A stretch of DNA of 64,000 nucleotides, taken from NCBI RefSeq assembly GCF_024749165.1, contig NZ_CP087190.1:2639501-2703500 (forward strand), read 5' to 3'. Each line of letters begins with the position of its first letter. The first letter of the stretch is position 1. A model generated the notes under the pieces. That model was not told the origin of the DNA. It worked only from the letters and a program-made list of their open reading frames with translations, and ran no database searches. This stretch comes from Pseudomonas sp. B21-023. GTDB lineage: Bacteria; Pseudomonadota; Gammaproteobacteria; Pseudomonadales; Pseudomonadaceae. Shown here one piece after another: positions 14,943-25,651 of this stretch. A program made the position numbers and the translations under genes.

Positions 14943-16440
14943 GGACAAGGTCTCCCTGCGCGCCTGGGTGGCGGTGATCGGCGGCCTGTTCGGCTGTTTC
15001 ATGGCTGGCATGAACGTCCATGTCACCAGCGCCGCTCTGCCTGAGATCGAGGGGGCGCTGGGGGCGAGCTTCGAGGAAGGGTCGTGGATCTCGACCGCGT
15101 ACCTGGTCGCCGAGATCAGCATGATTCCGCTGACTGCCTGGCTGGTGCAGGTGTTCTCCTTGCGCCGGGTAATGCTGGTGGGCTCAGCGGTGTTCCTGGT
15201 CAGCTCGGTGAGCTGCGCCCTGGCCGGCAGCCTGGAGGCGATGATCAGCCTGAGGGTGATCCAGGGCGCCTCGGGCGCGGTGCTGATCCCGCTGTCGATG
15301 CAACTGATCATCACCGAGCTGCCGGCCAGCCGCCTGGCGCTGGGCATGGCGCTGTTCAGCCTGTCCAACAGCGTGGCCCAGGCCGCCGGGCCGTCGATCG
15401 GCGGCTGGCTCACCGACATGTACTCCTGGCGCTGGATCTTCCTGCTGCAGTTGCCGCCGGGGGTGGCGCTGCTGGCGGCGGTGGCCTGGTCGATCAAGGG
15501 CCAGGCCGGAGACCGCGGCGCTTTGCGCCAGGCCGACTGGCTGGGCATCGTGGCCATGGCGCTGGGGTTGGGGGCATTGCAGGTGGTGCTGGAGGAGGGG
15601 GGGCGCAAGGACTGGTTCGAGTCCCGCTTCATCGTCGGCTTCAGCCTCGTCGCAGTGATCGCCCTGGCGCTGTTCATCCAGCGTCAGTTGTGGGGCGCGC
15701 GGCCGTTCATCAACCTGCGGCTGCTGGGCAGCTACAACTTCGGCGTGTCGAGCCTGGCCATGGCGGTGTTCGGCGCGGCCACCTTCGGCCTGGTGTTCCT
15801 GGTGCCCAACTACCTGTCGCTGGTACAGGGCTACAGTGCCAGCGAGATCGGCAAGAGCCTGATCGCCTACGGCATGGTCCAGCTACTGCTGGCGCCGCTG
15901 CTGCCCCGGCTGATGCGCTGGCTCAACGCCAAGCTGCTGGTGGCCAGCGGCTTCGCCATCATGGCCCTGGGCTGTTGGCTGGGGTCGACGCTGACAGTGG
16001 ACTCGGGCAGTAATGTGATCATCCCATCGACCGTGGTGCGCGGCATCGGCCAGCCGCTGATCATGGTGGCGCTGTCGGTCCTGGCGGTGAAAGGCCTGGA
16101 CAAGGCCCAGGCCGGCTCGGCCTCGGCGCTGATCTCGATGCTGCGCAACCTCGGCGGCGCGCTGGGCACGGCGTTGCTGACGCAACTGGTGTCGCAGCGC
16201 GAGCGCTTTCATTCGGTGCGGGTCGGCGAAGGGCTGACGCTGTTCGACGGCGCGCTGCAACAGCGCCTGCCGGGCGGAATGGTCGACCCGCAGTCGCCAC
16301 AGGTCATGCAGACGCTGGCGTTGATCGACCAGAGCGTGCGCGAGCAGGCGTACCTGATGGCCTATTCGGATGCGTTCTACCTGTCGTGCGTGGCGCTGCT
16401 GGCCTGCGCCGCGGCGTCGCTGCTACTGCGCAGCCGCTGA
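14932..16440 (+). CDS. EmrB/QacA-type (DHA2) MFS drug exporter
   Basis: The 502-aa inner-membrane antiporter should have 14 membrane segments. Motif C-like GMALFSLSNSVAQAAGPSIG and the opening GLFGCFMAGMNVHVTSAALP with SWISTAYLVAEISMIP are DHA2 hallmarks. The family exports hydrophobic drugs, fatty acids or aromatic compounds using the proton gradient. It is paired with the EmrA-like adaptor upstream, with 11 bp overlap. No local regulator gene is present; a palindrome lies before the adaptor gene. Confidence 0.9.
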   Translation: MSAEDKVSLRAWVAVIGGLFGCFMAGMNVHVTSAALPEIEGALGASFEEGSWISTAYLVAEISMIPLTAWLVQVFSLRRVMLVGSAVFLVSSVSCALAGSLEAMISLRVIQGASGAVLIPLSMQLIITELPASRLALGMALFSLSNSVAQAAGPSIGGWLTDMYSWRWIFLLQLPPGVALLAAVAWSIKGQAGDRGALRQADWLGIVAMALGLGALQVVLEEGGRKDWFESRFIVGFSLVAVIALALFIQRQLWGARPFINLRLLGSYNFGVSSLAMAVFGAATFGLVFLVPNYLSLVQGYSASEIGKSLIAYGMVQLLLAPLLPRLMRWLNAKLLVASGFAIMALGCWLGSTLTVDSGSNVIIPSTVVRGIGQPLIMVALSVLAVKGLDKAQAGSASALISMLRNLGGALGTALLTQLVSQRERFHSVRVGEGLTLFDGALQQRLPGGMVDPQSPQVMQTLALIDQSVREQAYLMAYSDAFYLSCVALLACAAASLLLRSR

Positions 16441-16443
16441 GCT

Positions 16444-17049
16444 TTACGGCTGGCGTTCGGCCACGGCGCGCAGGGTGCGCAGGGTGACCATCGGCGCATC
16501 CACCACGAAACGGTTGGCCAGCCAACCCGGCACATCACCGGCCGGGTCGGCACGCAGCTGGTAGGTGACTTCGGTCTCGCGCTCGCCCAAGGGACGCATG
16601 GTCCATTCGCCGCTGAGGCGGCGCACGCGGATCAGCCCGGGCTCGGTCGGTACCCGCCCAGGCTCGGCGCTCAGATGGCGGATCAAGGTGTCGTCGTCCA
16701 GGCGCTCGGTGCGCACCTTGAGCACCATGTCTCTGGGCTTGGCTGGCCAGGGCAGGGCGGTGGTCAGGTAGACCCAGGTGGTATCGCCGTCCACTTCCAG
16801 CAGGCGCATGTCGGCGCAGGCGTACAGCCATTTGCAGGCCACGCGCAGGTTTTCCTGCAGGTCGCTCAGGGTACGGACACTGGCCTTGATCCGGGTGACG
16901 CCGCGAAACTGCTGGTAGGCCGAACCGCTGACGCTGGCCAGGTAGACGTCGATGCCATCTTCCTGGTGCGCGAGTTGCCAATCGTCTGCCCACGGCAACG
17001 CGCCCGGCAGCAGGAGCAGCAGGACAAGAAGAAGGCGATGGAAGGTCAT
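16444..17049 (-). CDS. Secreted START-domain (lipid-binding) protein
   Basis: The ATG at 17049 gives 201 aa with a signal peptide (MTFHRLLLVLLLLLPGALPW, cut near ADD). The rest is a START/Bet v1-like lipid-binding fold (DDWQLAHQEDGIDVYLASV; VDGDTTWVYLTTALPWPAK; RDMVLKVRTERLDDDT; GEWTMRPLGERETEVTYQL). Bacterial START proteins of this type are periplasmic and of unknown ligand. The stop lies three bases from the stop of the convergent MFS gene. It is downstream of the aminohydrolase gene on the same strand, with a strong hairpin between. Confidence 0.85.
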   Translation of the reverse strand: MTFHRLLLVLLLLLPGALPWADDWQLAHQEDGIDVYLASVSGSAYQQFRGVTRIKASVRTLSDLQENLRVACKWLYACADMRLLEVDGDTTWVYLTTALPWPAKPRDMVLKVRTERLDDDTLIRHLSAEPGRVPTEPGLIRVRRLSGEWTMRPLGERETEVTYQLRADPAGDVPGWLANRFVVDAPMVTLRTLRAVAERQP

Positions 17050-17094
17050 GGCGGGAAGCCGGGAGAGGATTGTCCGCTCAGTATGGCTCAAGAC

Positions 17095-17123
17095 TGCAGG
17101 AGCGGCGGGCTGCCGCTCCTGCA
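17095..17123 (-). terminator. Strong hairpin after the ureidoglycine aminohydrolase gene
   Basis: TGCAGGAGCGGC pairs perfectly with GCCGCTCCTGCA (12 bp) around a five-base loop. It sits directly after the stop at 17130. No T tract follows in the leftward direction, so termination may be partial, or the structure may protect the 3' end. Confidence 0.5.
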
Positions 17124-17129
17124 AGGTCA

Positions 17130-17966
<837 letters not shown>

Positions 17967-18201
17967 GAACGGTCTCGACTTTGTTGTTCTCTCCCCATGC
18001 CTTGGACCACACCGGCCGGTGCGTGCAGGGGATGCCGGGACAGCATAGGGGGCGGGCGCTGTCATCCACAAATTAAATGTTGAAATACTCGGTATCCATT
18101 TGCTGAATGATGTGTGTAGGAAAATGCCTGGAAATCGTGGCATCGACATTTTTTTCACATCACCTTGCTAGCATCGCCCGCACTTTCCAGGAGCCGATTT
18201 G

Positions 18202-19110
18202 ATGATGCATGTGCAACGCAAACGCGGTGTCCGCCTCGCCCTGGCGGTCACCACGGGCCTGGTGGCCTGTAGCGTGGGCTTTTTCGCCTGGCAGAGCTTC
18301 TACCCGGTGCAGGCCGCCGAGGGCTGGAACGTGCAGGTGCTGCACAACTCGGTGACCCGGGCCGCTTCGCTGCTGCCTCAGGACGACGGCAGCCTGCTGG
18401 TCAGTCGCGAGCTGAACGGCGGCAAGGGCAGCATCCTGCGCATTACTGCCGAGGGGGACCGGATGGTAGTGCTCGAAGGCCTGTCCAAGCCGGACGGCAT
18501 GGTCGCTGTCGACGGTGGCTGGGCGTTCAGCCAGGAGATCGGCGGGGCACCGGTCAGCGTGTCGCGCGATGGCCAGGTCAGTCAGCTGTTTGACGGCAAC
18601 AACGTGCAGGGGCTGTATAACGATGCCCTGCATCTTTACGCCATCGAGGACCGCAAGGGGGATGGGCGGTTGATGCGATATGACTGGCAGAGCGGCGAGC
18701 TCGACGTGTTGCGCTCGGGACTCACCGAAACCGAGGGCCTGACCCGTTGCGCCGACGGGCGTCTGCTGTATACCGAAAAGGCCACCGGCAAGATTCGTGC
18801 GTTGAGCGAAGGCGGGAATGACCCGGTGGTGATCGAAGGTCTGCGCAACCCGACCTTCCTGCTCTGCGACCAGCGCGGGCTGTGGATCAGCGAGGATTCG
18901 ACCCATCGTGCGCGGCTGTTGCGTATCGATGGTGATGGTACGCGCCACACGGTTCTCAGCTACCTGAAGGCGCCGCAGGCCATCGTCCCGGATGGCAAGG
19001 GTGGATACCTGCTCGCCGAGGGCGGCCGCGACCGGGTGCTGCGCCTGACGCCACCGGCCAAGGCCAAGACTGCGCAGGCCGAAGCCTTGCCACGTGGGCC
19101 TGAAGCCTGA
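18202..19110 (+). CDS. Periplasmic SMP-30/gluconolactonase-like beta-propeller protein
   Basis: The ATG at 18202 follows AGGAG by eight bases; the TTG just before it is not needed. An N-terminal signal or anchor (about residues 10-38, RLALAVTTGLVACSVGFFAW, then VQAAEGWNV) leads into repeated blades: QDDGSLLVSRELNGGKGSIL, LSKPDGMVAVDGGWAFSQE, ETEGLTRCADGRLLYTEKAT, PQAIVPDGKGGYLLAEGGRD. These resemble the SMP-30/strictosidine-synthase-type six-blade propeller. The catalytic metal ligands of true gluconolactonase are not clearly identifiable, so enzyme activity is uncertain. Function unknown. Confidence 0.75.
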   Translation: MMHVQRKRGVRLALAVTTGLVACSVGFFAWQSFYPVQAAEGWNVQVLHNSVTRAASLLPQDDGSLLVSRELNGGKGSILRITAEGDRMVVLEGLSKPDGMVAVDGGWAFSQEIGGAPVSVSRDGQVSQLFDGNNVQGLYNDALHLYAIEDRKGDGRLMRYDWQSGELDVLRSGLTETEGLTRCADGRLLYTEKATGKIRALSEGGNDPVVIEGLRNPTFLLCDQRGLWISEDSTHRARLLRIDGDGTRHTVLSYLKAPQAIVPDGKGGYLLAEGGRDRVLRLTPPAKAKTAQAEALPRGPEA

Positions 19111-19294
19111 GTCATACCCTTTACAGCTTTTGTAATAGTTTTGCGCTATCAGAGAATTCTGCTTCGATTGTAGGATCGTTGTCCCTAATTGTTATCAAGG
19201 TCCCTATGAGCACCTTCGCGGAGCCCCCCAGTCCCTGGCCATCCCGGCCTTCCTTCCCCCGTCCTCGTGACGCATCCCCTGTGAGTACCCGCTA

Positions 19295-20866
19295 ATGGAA
19301 TGGCTAGCCGACCCTACGGCCTGGCTAGGCCTGTTGACGCTTATCGTCCTCGAACTGGTGCTGGGTATCGACAACCTGGTGTTCATCGCCATCCTTGCCG
19401 ACAAGCTGCCGCCGCACCAGCGCGACCGCGCCCGGGTGATCGGCTTGTCGCTGGCGCTGATCATGCGCCTTGGCCTGCTGGCCAGCATCTCGTGGATGGT
19501 GACCCTTACCGCGCCGCTGATCGAGGTGTTCGGCAAGACCTTCTCCGGCCGTGACCTGATCATGCTGTTCGGTGGTGTGTTCCTGTTGTTCAAGGCCACC
19601 ATGGAACTGCACGAACGCCTCGAGGGCCATGTTGCCCAAAGCGGCGGCGTGACCCGCCATGCCGCGTTCTGGCCGATCGTGGCGCAGATCGTCGTGCTGG
19701 ATGCGGTGTTCTCGCTGGATGCGGTGATCACCGCCGTGGGCATGGTCGAGCACTTGTCGGTGATGATGATCGCGGTGATCTTCTCCATCGGCATCATGAT
19801 CGTCGCCAGCAAGCCGTTGACCCGTTTCGTCAACGCCCATCCGACAGTGATCATGCTGTGCCTGGGCTTCCTGATGATGATCGGCTTCAGCCTCACCGCC
19901 GAAGGCCTGGGCTTCCATATCCCCAAAGGCTACCTGTATGCGGCCATCGGCTTCTCGTTGCTGATCGAGCTGTTCAACCAGCTGGCCCGTGCCCGCCGCA
20001 AACGCAGTGTGCAGCAGCACCGGCCGCTGCGTGAACGCACCGCCCATGCCGTGCTGCGCCTGATGGGCGGGCGCCGGGTGGAGGCTGACGAGGTGGGCGA
20101 GGAAATCGCCGACCTGGTCGAGGGTGGCGAAGAACAGGTGGTGTTCGACCGCCGTGAGCGGGTGATGATCAGCGGTGTGCTGAATCTGGCCGAGCGGCCG
20201 ATCCGCACGGTGATGACGGCCCGCGCCAAGGTCGATGCCATCGACCTGTCGCAGCCGGGCGAAGCCATCACCCAGGCGCTGGTCAACTCGCCGTACTCGC
20301 GCCTGCCGCTGATCCGTGACGGCCACATCGAGGAACCGCTGGGCTTCGTGCACAAAAAGGAGCTGCTCAAGGAGCTGCTGTCCGGCAGCCAGCCCGACCT
20401 GGAAGCCCTGGCCCGTGCGCCGCTGAACCTGCTGGAGAGCTTCAGCATCCTTAACGCCCTGGAGCAGATGCGCGGGCAGTCGACGCACATCGCCTTCGTG
20501 GTCAACGAGTTCGGTGATTTCATCGGTGTGTTGACCATGACCGATATTCTCGAGTCGATTGCCGGCGAACTGCCGGACGCAAGCGAGGTGGAGGGGCCAG
20601 GTGTGATCGAGGAGGCGGACGGTTTTGTGGTCAGCGGTGCCTTGAACCTGGCCCAGGTCCAGGCGCGCACCGGCTTTGCCGCCCGTGCCACCGAGGACTA
20701 CCAGACCCTGGCGGGCCTGGTGATGAGCTTGCTGGACCGCTTGCCGGTGGTGGGTGATCACCTGGCCTGGAATGGCTGGAGCATGACCGTGGTGGCGGTG
20801 GAGGAGCGCCGGGTCCGCCAGGTACGCCTTACACCGAACGCCGACGCTGGCGCAGCAGGTGCTTGA
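19295..20866 (+). CDS. TerC-family membrane protein with CBS pair and CorC/HlyC domain
   Basis: The 523-aa protein has an N-terminal TerC domain of seven membrane segments ([20 protein letters not shown] with the conserved E-x-x-[25 protein letters not shown]). Its second acidic S-L-D-A motif and the first D-N are the proposed ion-binding pair. After about residue 235 come a cytosolic CBS pair ([55 protein letters not shown]) and a C-terminal transporter-associated CorC_HlyC domain ([14 protein letters not shown]). This is the YegH/YoaE architecture, probably linked to metal (Mn or Ca) efflux, which is inference. The last 38 bases overlap the convergent transporter gene. Confidence 0.88.
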   Translation: MEWLADPTAWLGLLTLIVLELVLGIDNLVFIAILADKLPPHQRDRARVIGLSLALIMRLGLLASISWMVTLTAPLIEVFGKTFSGRDLIMLFGGVFLLFKATMELHERLEGHVAQSGGVTRHAAFWPIVAQIVVLDAVFSLDAVITAVGMVEHLSVMMIAVIFSIGIMIVASKPLTRFVNAHPTVIMLCLGFLMMIGFSLTAEGLGFHIPKGYLYAAIGFSLLIELFNQLARARRKRSVQQHRPLRERTAHAVLRLMGGRRVEADEVGEEIADLVEGGEEQVVFDRRERVMISGVLNLAERPIRTVMTARAKVDAIDLSQPGEAITQALVNSPYSRLPLIRDGHIEEPLGFVHKKELLKELLSGSQPDLEALARAPLNLLESFSILNALEQMRGQSTHIAFVVNEFGDFIGVLTMTDILESIAGELPDASEVEGPGVIEEADGFVVSGALNLAQVQARTGFAARATEDYQTLAGLVMSLLDRLPVVGDHLAWNGWSMTVVAVEERRVRQVRLTPNADAGAAGA

Positions 20867-21716
20867 AGCCCTCAAGCACCAGTACCAGCACGGCGGCCCA
20901 GATTGGCAGGTAGGTGAGCCACTGGTCGGGGCCGATGGTCTCGCCCAGTAGCAGGGCCACGCCTACCAGCAACACCGGCTCGACGTAGCTGAGCAGGCCG
21001 AACAGGCTGAACGGTAGCAGGCGGCTGGCCAGCACGTAGGCGATCAGGGCGCAGGCGCTGATCGCCCCGAGCAGCGGGATCAGGCCGTACAAGCCTGGAT
21101 GCTCGGCCAGATCGGTTGCCGACAGCGGGCCCTGGATGACGAAGTACAGGGCCCAGGGCAGTAACAGGCACATGTCGCACCACAGGCCGCCCAGGTGGTC
21201 GGTGCGGCAACGCCGCCGCAGGACGAAGTAGATCGGGTAGCCGATCATCACCAGCAGGGTTTCCCAGGCAAAACTGCCGTGCTGGTACAGCTCGTGGCCA
21301 ACCCCCAGCGCGGCAAAGCTCACCGCGACCTTCTGCAGGCGCGACAGGCGCTCGCCATAGACCACGCGCCCGGTCAGCACCATGGCCAACGGCAACAGGA
21401 AGTAGCCCATCGATACCTCCAGGCTGCGTCCGTGCAGCGGCGCCCAGAGGAACAGCCACAACTGCACGCCCATCAACCACGAGGTGCCGACCATGCCGAG
21501 CAACAGCAACGGCGTGCGGCGCACCCGGCCGAGCAGCTCGCCGACCCGCTTCCAGTCCCTGGATGCCAGCATGAACAGCGTCAGGCAGGGCAGGGTCAGC
21601 AGGGTCCGCCAGCCGAAGATCTCCTCGCCGTCCAGGGGCTTGAGGAAGGAGGTATAGAAATACATCACGGCGAACAGACAGGACGCCATGACCGACGAAA
21701 TAATGCCTTTTGACAC
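20829..21716 (-). CDS. rarD: EamA/RarD-family drug/metabolite transporter
   Basis: The start is a GTG at 21716 with GAGG five bases upstream; the longer frame upstream encodes unrelated sequence. The 295-aa product has ten predicted membrane helices. [20 protein letters not shown], followed by [19 protein letters not shown], matches RarD proteins, and the second half carries [20 protein letters not shown]. RarD was named after chloramphenicol resistance, but its substrate is unknown. The C-terminus ends in a basic QRRRSV. It overlaps the convergent TerC-CBS gene by 38 bases. Confidence 0.88.
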   Translation of the reverse strand: MSKGIISSVMASCLFAVMYFYTSFLKPLDGEEIFGWRTLLTLPCLTLFMLASRDWKRVGELLGRVRRTPLLLLGMVGTSWLMGVQLWLFLWAPLHGRSLEVSMGYFLLPLAMVLTGRVVYGERLSRLQKVAVSFAALGVGHELYQHGSFAWETLLVMIGYPIYFVLRRRCRTDHLGGLWCDMCLLLPWALYFVIQGPLSATDLAEHPGLYGLIPLLGAISACALIAYVLASRLLPFSLFGLLSYVEPVLLVGVALLLGETIGPDQWLTYLPIWAAVLVLVLEGFKHLLRQRRRSV

Positions 21717-21750
21717 GAATGCCTCGGAAAACGGGAAGTGAGCGGGTGGA

Positions 21751-23337
21751 TCAGCCGCGCATGATCTCAGGGGCACTGTCTTGCGGCAACTGCGGGCTGC
21801 CCGGGCGGGCGGCCAGGGCCAGCAGCAGCTCGCTGGCGGGCATGGGGCGGGCGAACAGGTAACCCTGCTGGAAGTCCACGCCATGGCGAGCCAGGTAGTC
21901 GCGCTGCACTTCGGTTTCCACGCCTTCGGCGACGATGCCCAGGGCCAGCTTGGCCGACAGTTCGATGATGGTGTCGAGAATGTGCTGCGACAGGGCGTCA
22001 CCGCCGATCATCGCGACGAAACTCTGGTCGATCTTCAGGTAGTCGACGTTGAACTGGCGCAGGTAATTGAGGCTGGATTGGCCTGTGCCGAAGTCGTCCA
22101 GGGCGATCATAACGCCCATGGCGTGCAATTTCTCGAACAGGTCAAGGGTTACCGGAGTGGGTTCGATCAGCTTGCGCTCGGTCAGTTCCAGGGTCAGTAC
22201 CACCCGCCCGGGCGGGAAGTGCTGGAGGAAGGTCTGGCAGTCGTCGAGCAGGCCCAGGTCGCGGCAGTGGTCGGCGGTGATGTTGATGCCGATGTGAAAA
22301 CCGTCCTCGAGCAACGCCGCATGCGGTGCCAGGGCCTGGGCCGAGTGCAGCATCAAGCCGCGGGTCATGGCGACGATCTGGCCGCTGTGCTCGGCGTAGG
22401 GGATGAACAGGTCGGGGCGCACCAGTCCTTCGCGGGGGTGCTGCCAGCGCATCAGCACTTCGACCCCGGCCCAGCGGTAGTCGCCCTTGCGCACCACTGG
22501 CTGGAAGTAGGGCAGGAACTCGCCGGCCTCCAATGCCCTGGCCAGTTCGGCGCGGGGCGAGCTGGCGCGGCGGATCTGCCAGCGACAGGCGCCTCCGGCC
22601 ACCGCCCCAAGCACCAGCAGCAGGCTCAACAGCGCAGGATAGCGTGAACGCATCAGCTCGCCGGGCTTGTCGGGGCCAAAGCCGCCGTGCACGCTGAACG
22701 GGTAGTGTGTGGAAGAGAACGTCACCGGCGCGCTGGCTGCAACCGGCGGCGTGCCGGCCCGCACCCGGCCGTCGGCGCCCATCCAGTGGTTGCCGACCTG
22801 TACTTGCAACTGGCCGTCCTTACCTATCAGGCGCAGGGCCGTGAGCAGGTGGCGGCCATCGACCGTGGCGATCGCCCCCTTGTCACCCTGGCTGGCGCGG
22901 TAGGCCAGCAGCGGTTGGCCTGGTGTGACGGAGTTGCCGTCCATCAGCCACAACTGACCGTCGGTATAGTTGCTGGCGTCGACCGGCTCGTCGAAATCAC
23001 CAAACAACGAGGTGCAGTACAGGGTGTCACGATCGAACAGATTGGTGGAACGCACGAAAGCATTGCGCGTGACTTCTATGCGCAACGCCAATTGCGCCTG
23101 TTCGCAGGGCTGGCCGGCCTTGGGCAGCAGGTGGTGTGCCGTGCTGGACAAGCTGTCGAGTACCGCCTCTATATGGACCACCACTTCGCGAGCCGTGACG
23201 CGACTGTCGGCGTCCAGCTCCTGTTCGATCTGCCAGCGCGTCAACGCCAGCCCGCACAGTAGCGGCAAGACACCGATCAGCCAGGGCAGCAGCGCGCGCC
23301 AGCTCCAGCGGGCAGGGCGTTTGGTGTTCAAGGGCAT
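21751..23337 (-). CDS. CSS-EAL cyclic-di-GMP phosphodiesterase
   Basis: About 528 aa. The N-terminal helix (LLPWLIGVLPLLCGLALTRW), a periplasmic CSS domain (about residues 35-225; Cys in AGQPCEQAQ and TLYCTSLFGDF, the redox-sensitive C-S-S type) and a second helix (PALLSLLLVLGAVAGGACRW) precede a cytosolic EAL domain. The signature is GVEVLMRWQHP, with E-V-L instead of E-A-L. Other catalytic positions are present: GINITADHC, TLELTERKL, ALDDFGTGQSS, YLKIDQSF and GIVAEGVETE. It is therefore likely an active phosphodiesterase of the YjcC/PdeC type, activated by periplasmic thiol state (family knowledge). The ATG at 23337 is preferred over 23358 by similarity only. Confidence 0.86.
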   Translation of the reverse strand: MPLNTKRPARWSWRALLPWLIGVLPLLCGLALTRWQIEQELDADSRVTAREVVVHIEAVLDSLSSTAHHLLPKAGQPCEQAQLALRIEVTRNAFVRSTNLFDRDTLYCTSLFGDFDEPVDASNYTDGQLWLMDGNSVTPGQPLLAYRASQGDKGAIATVDGRHLLTALRLIGKDGQLQVQVGNHWMGADGRVRAGTPPVAASAPVTFSSTHYPFSVHGGFGPDKPGELMRSRYPALLSLLLVLGAVAGGACRWQIRRASSPRAELARALEAGEFLPYFQPVVRKGDYRWAGVEVLMRWQHPREGLVRPDLFIPYAEHSGQIVAMTRGLMLHSAQALAPHAALLEDGFHIGINITADHCRDLGLLDDCQTFLQHFPPGRVVLTLELTERKLIEPTPVTLDLFEKLHAMGVMIALDDFGTGQSSLNYLRQFNVDYLKIDQSFVAMIGGDALSQHILDTIIELSAKLALGIVAEGVETEVQRDYLARHGVDFQQGYLFARPMPASELLLALAARPGSPQLPQDSAPEIMRG

Positions 23338-23649
23338 GCGCGGGTGGACCTTCTGCAAGGCGGTAGGTGATGCAGAGAATAGCCGTTTGTCGGAACAACC
23401 TGCGAACTAAAGCGCGACAAACAAATTTACGCACTGTAGAATCGGGTTACGAATACAACAATAAGGTTCTCCGCCTCCCGGGGAATCAAGCCCGCCGAGA
23501 ATGGGTCCATATGACATACCATGGGTTCAAGCTGATCATTGGTGACTTCCTGGCCCGCAGCGTGCGCGGGATCCCGTGCTCACCACCACGCCATCTCCAC
23601 ATCGAAAGCCTGTAATCAACCGTTTTTCGCTGCAGATGAGGAAAAGAAC
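23338..23649. promoter_or_regulatory. Divergent promoter region of hpd and the CSS-EAL gene
   Basis: This 312-bp gap contains an AT-rich segment near 23408-23470 (ACAAACAAATTTACGCACTG, then TAGAATCGGGTTACGAATAC), with TAGAAT a candidate -10 for rightward transcription toward hpd. Two TTACG words occur 20-30 bp apart. I see no convincing gene in the gap and cannot name the regulator. Confidence 0.4.
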
Positions 23650-24726
23650 ATGGCAGATATCTTCGAAAACCCGATGGGCCTGGAAGGCTTCGAATTCATC
23701 GAGCTCGCCTCGCCGACCCCCGGCGTGCTGGAGCCGGTATTCCAGATTCTCGGTTTCACCAAGGTGGCTACCCACCGCTCCAAGAATGTGCACCTGTATC
23801 GCCAGGGCGGCATCAACCTGATCCTCAACAACGAACCCAAGAGCGCCGCCTCGTACTTCGCGGCCGAGCATGGTCCTTCGGTGTGCGGCATGGCATTCCG
23901 CGTGCGCAACGCCCATGAAGCCTATGCCCGCGCCCTGGAACTGGGTGCCCAGCCGGTAGAGATCGAGACCGGCCCGATGGAGCTGCGCCTGCCGGCGATC
24001 AAGGGTATCGGCGGCGCGCCACTGTACCTGATCGACCGTTACGAAGAAGGCAGCTCGATCTACGACATCGACTTCAAGTTCATCGAAGGCGTGGACCGCA
24101 ACCCGGTCGGCGCGGGCCTGAAGATCATCGACCACCTCACCCACAACGTCTATCGTGGGCGCATGGCCTACTGGGCCGGCTTCTACGAGAAGCTGTTCAA
24201 CTTCCGCGAGATCCGTTACTTCGACATCAAGGGCGAGTACACCGGCCTGACCTCCAAGGCCATGACCGCGCCAGACGGCATGATCCGCATCCCGCTCAAC
24301 GAGGAGTCGTCCAAAGGGGCGGGGCAGATCGAAGAGTTCCTGATGCAGTTCAACGGCGAGGGCATCCAGCACGTGGCCTTCCTCACCGACGACCTGCTCA
24401 AGACCTGGGACGCGCTCAAGGGCTTCGGCATGCGTTTCATGACCGCGCCGCCGCAGACCTACTACGAGATGCTCGAGGAGCGCCTGCCAGGGCATGGCGA
24501 GCCGGTCGATCAGTTGCAGGCCCGCGGCATCCTGCTGGACGGCGCCTCCGAGGCTGGCGACAAGCGCCTGCTGCTGCAGATTTTCTCGGAGACCCTGCTG
24601 GGCCCGGTGTTCTTCGAGTTCATCCAGCGCAAGGGTGACGACGGCTTCGGTGAAGGCAACTTCAAGGCGCTGTTCGAGTCGATCGAGCGTGACCAGGTGC
24701 GTCGTGGCGTGCTGAGCACCGAGTAA
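23650..24726 (+). CDS. hpd: 4-hydroxyphenylpyruvate dioxygenase
   Basis: A non-heme Fe(II) enzyme converting 4-hydroxyphenylpyruvate to homogentisate in tyrosine catabolism (and pyomelanin formation). The start is the ATG at 23650 ([20 protein letters not shown]), 358 aa, the usual bacterial length. The iron ligands are His162 ([10 protein letters not shown]), His241 (GIQHVAFL) and Glu323 ([18 protein letters not shown]), corresponding to H161/H240/E322 of P. fluorescens. The C-terminal helix [18 protein letters not shown] that closes the active site is complete. A BIME follows the stop. Homogentisate pathway genes are not adjacent. Confidence 0.96.
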   Translation: MADIFENPMGLEGFEFIELASPTPGVLEPVFQILGFTKVATHRSKNVHLYRQGGINLILNNEPKSAASYFAAEHGPSVCGMAFRVRNAHEAYARALELGAQPVEIETGPMELRLPAIKGIGGAPLYLIDRYEEGSSIYDIDFKFIEGVDRNPVGAGLKIIDHLTHNVYRGRMAYWAGFYEKLFNFREIRYFDIKGEYTGLTSKAMTAPDGMIRIPLNEESSKGAGQIEEFLMQFNGEGIQHVAFLTDDLLKTWDALKGFGMRFMTAPPQTYYEMLEERLPGHGEPVDQLQARGILLDGASEAGDKRLLLQIFSETLLGPVFFEFIQRKGDDGFGEGNFKALFESIERDQVRRGVLSTE

Positions 24727-24744
24727 TCGGTCGAGCACACACTC

Positions 24745-24797
24745 GCGGGGCAAGCCCGCTCCCGCGCCGGAAGGTGGCGGGAGCGGACTTGCCCCGC
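24745..24797. repeat. Inverted REP pair (BIME) after hpd
   Basis: GCGGGGCAAGCCCGCTCCCG and one more C (24745-24765) is repeated in inverse orientation at 24777-24797 with one mismatch, separated by 11 bases. It could act as a bidirectional terminator between hpd and the convergent DJ-1-like gene. Confidence 0.75.
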
Positions 24798-24816
24798 GTT
24801 GCGTTGTGGCGAACGT

Positions 24817-25506
24817 CTATTGCTGCCTGTTCAGGTAACCGATCACCGCTTGGGCTACCTCGGCGCTGGAGGCCGGATTCTGTCCGGTGATCAAGCTGCC
24901 GTCCTCCACCACATAAGCTGCCCACGGGTCGTCTGCCTTGCTGTACTCGCCACCGCGAGCGCCCAGTTCGTTCTCGGTGAGGAAGGGCACTACCTTGTCC
25001 AGCTCAACCAGTTTTTCCTCGGTATTGGAAAAGCCGGTAACCCTGCGCCCCTTGAGCAGCAAGCTGTTGTCGCTGAGCTTGATATTGAGCAGGCCCACCA
25101 CCCCATGGCACACCGCGGCGACCGCGCCGCCGCGCTCATGGATGCGCCGTGCCAGTTCCTGCAAAGGCTGGTTTTCGGGAAAGTCCCACATCACGCCGTG
25201 GCCACCGGTGTAGTAGATCGCGCTGTACTGGTCGGCCTTGACCTGGCCGGGGCTCAAGGTGGCGCCAAGGCGGTTCATGAACGCTTTGTCGTTGTACCAT
25301 TGCCAGTCCAGGTCAGGCGCCATCTGCAGGCTGTGTGGGTCGATCGGTACATAGCCGCCCGCCGGGCTGACATAGTCGACGGTAAAACCCGCTTTTTGCA
25401 CTGCGTCGACAAAGTGCACGGCCTCGCCCAGCCACAATCCTGTGGCGCGGTTGATATCGGGGTACTTGGCGGTATTGGTCAGCACGACCAGGAGCTTCTT
25501 GTTCAT
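24817..25506 (-). CDS. DJ-1/PfpI-family protein, Hsp31-like (type 1 glutamine amidotransferase fold)
   Basis: The 229-aa protein starts at MNKKLLVVLTNTAKYPD (25506). The nucleophile is Cys133 in AAVCHGVVGLL and the supporting Glu is in ATGLWLGEAVHFVDAV (about residue 28), the pair typical of Hsp31/glyoxalase-III-type DJ-1 proteins; GGHGVMWDFPEN completes the active-site loop. Family members are glutathione-independent glyoxalases, deglycases or holding chaperones. Which applies is not visible. The upstream frame contains another ATG at 25563, but the residues it adds are unlike the family. Confidence 0.85.
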   Translation of the reverse strand: MNKKLLVVLTNTAKYPDINRATGLWLGEAVHFVDAVQKAGFTVDYVSPAGGYVPIDPHSLQMAPDLDWQWYNDKAFMNRLGATLSPGQVKADQYSAIYYTGGHGVMWDFPENQPLQELARRIHERGGAVAAVCHGVVGLLNIKLSDNSLLLKGRRVTGFSNTEEKLVELDKVVPFLTENELGARGGEYSKADDPWAAYVVEDGSLITGQNPASSAEVAQAVIGYLNRQQ

Positions 25507-25651
25507 TTGCGCATGCCCGTCGAATCCATGGGAAAACGTTTGGCCAGCAAGATCAAAAGCCATTTGAGCATAGCCCCCGCCACGCAATGCGCCATGGGCA
25601 CGGGCGCTGTGCTAGGCTGCTGCAAAAGTGGACGCACTACCGGGAGACGCC

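Noticed and set aside
19111..19294. Possible yybP-ykoY manganese riboswitch before the TerC-CBS gene
   Set aside because: TerC genes are often Mn-regulated, but I could not find the conserved GGGGAGUA-type internal loop or the paired CCGCCGAG element in this leader.
23367..23615. 82-codon open frame upstream of hpd
   Set aside because: It covers the AT-rich promoter region, has no ribosome site and an unnatural composition.
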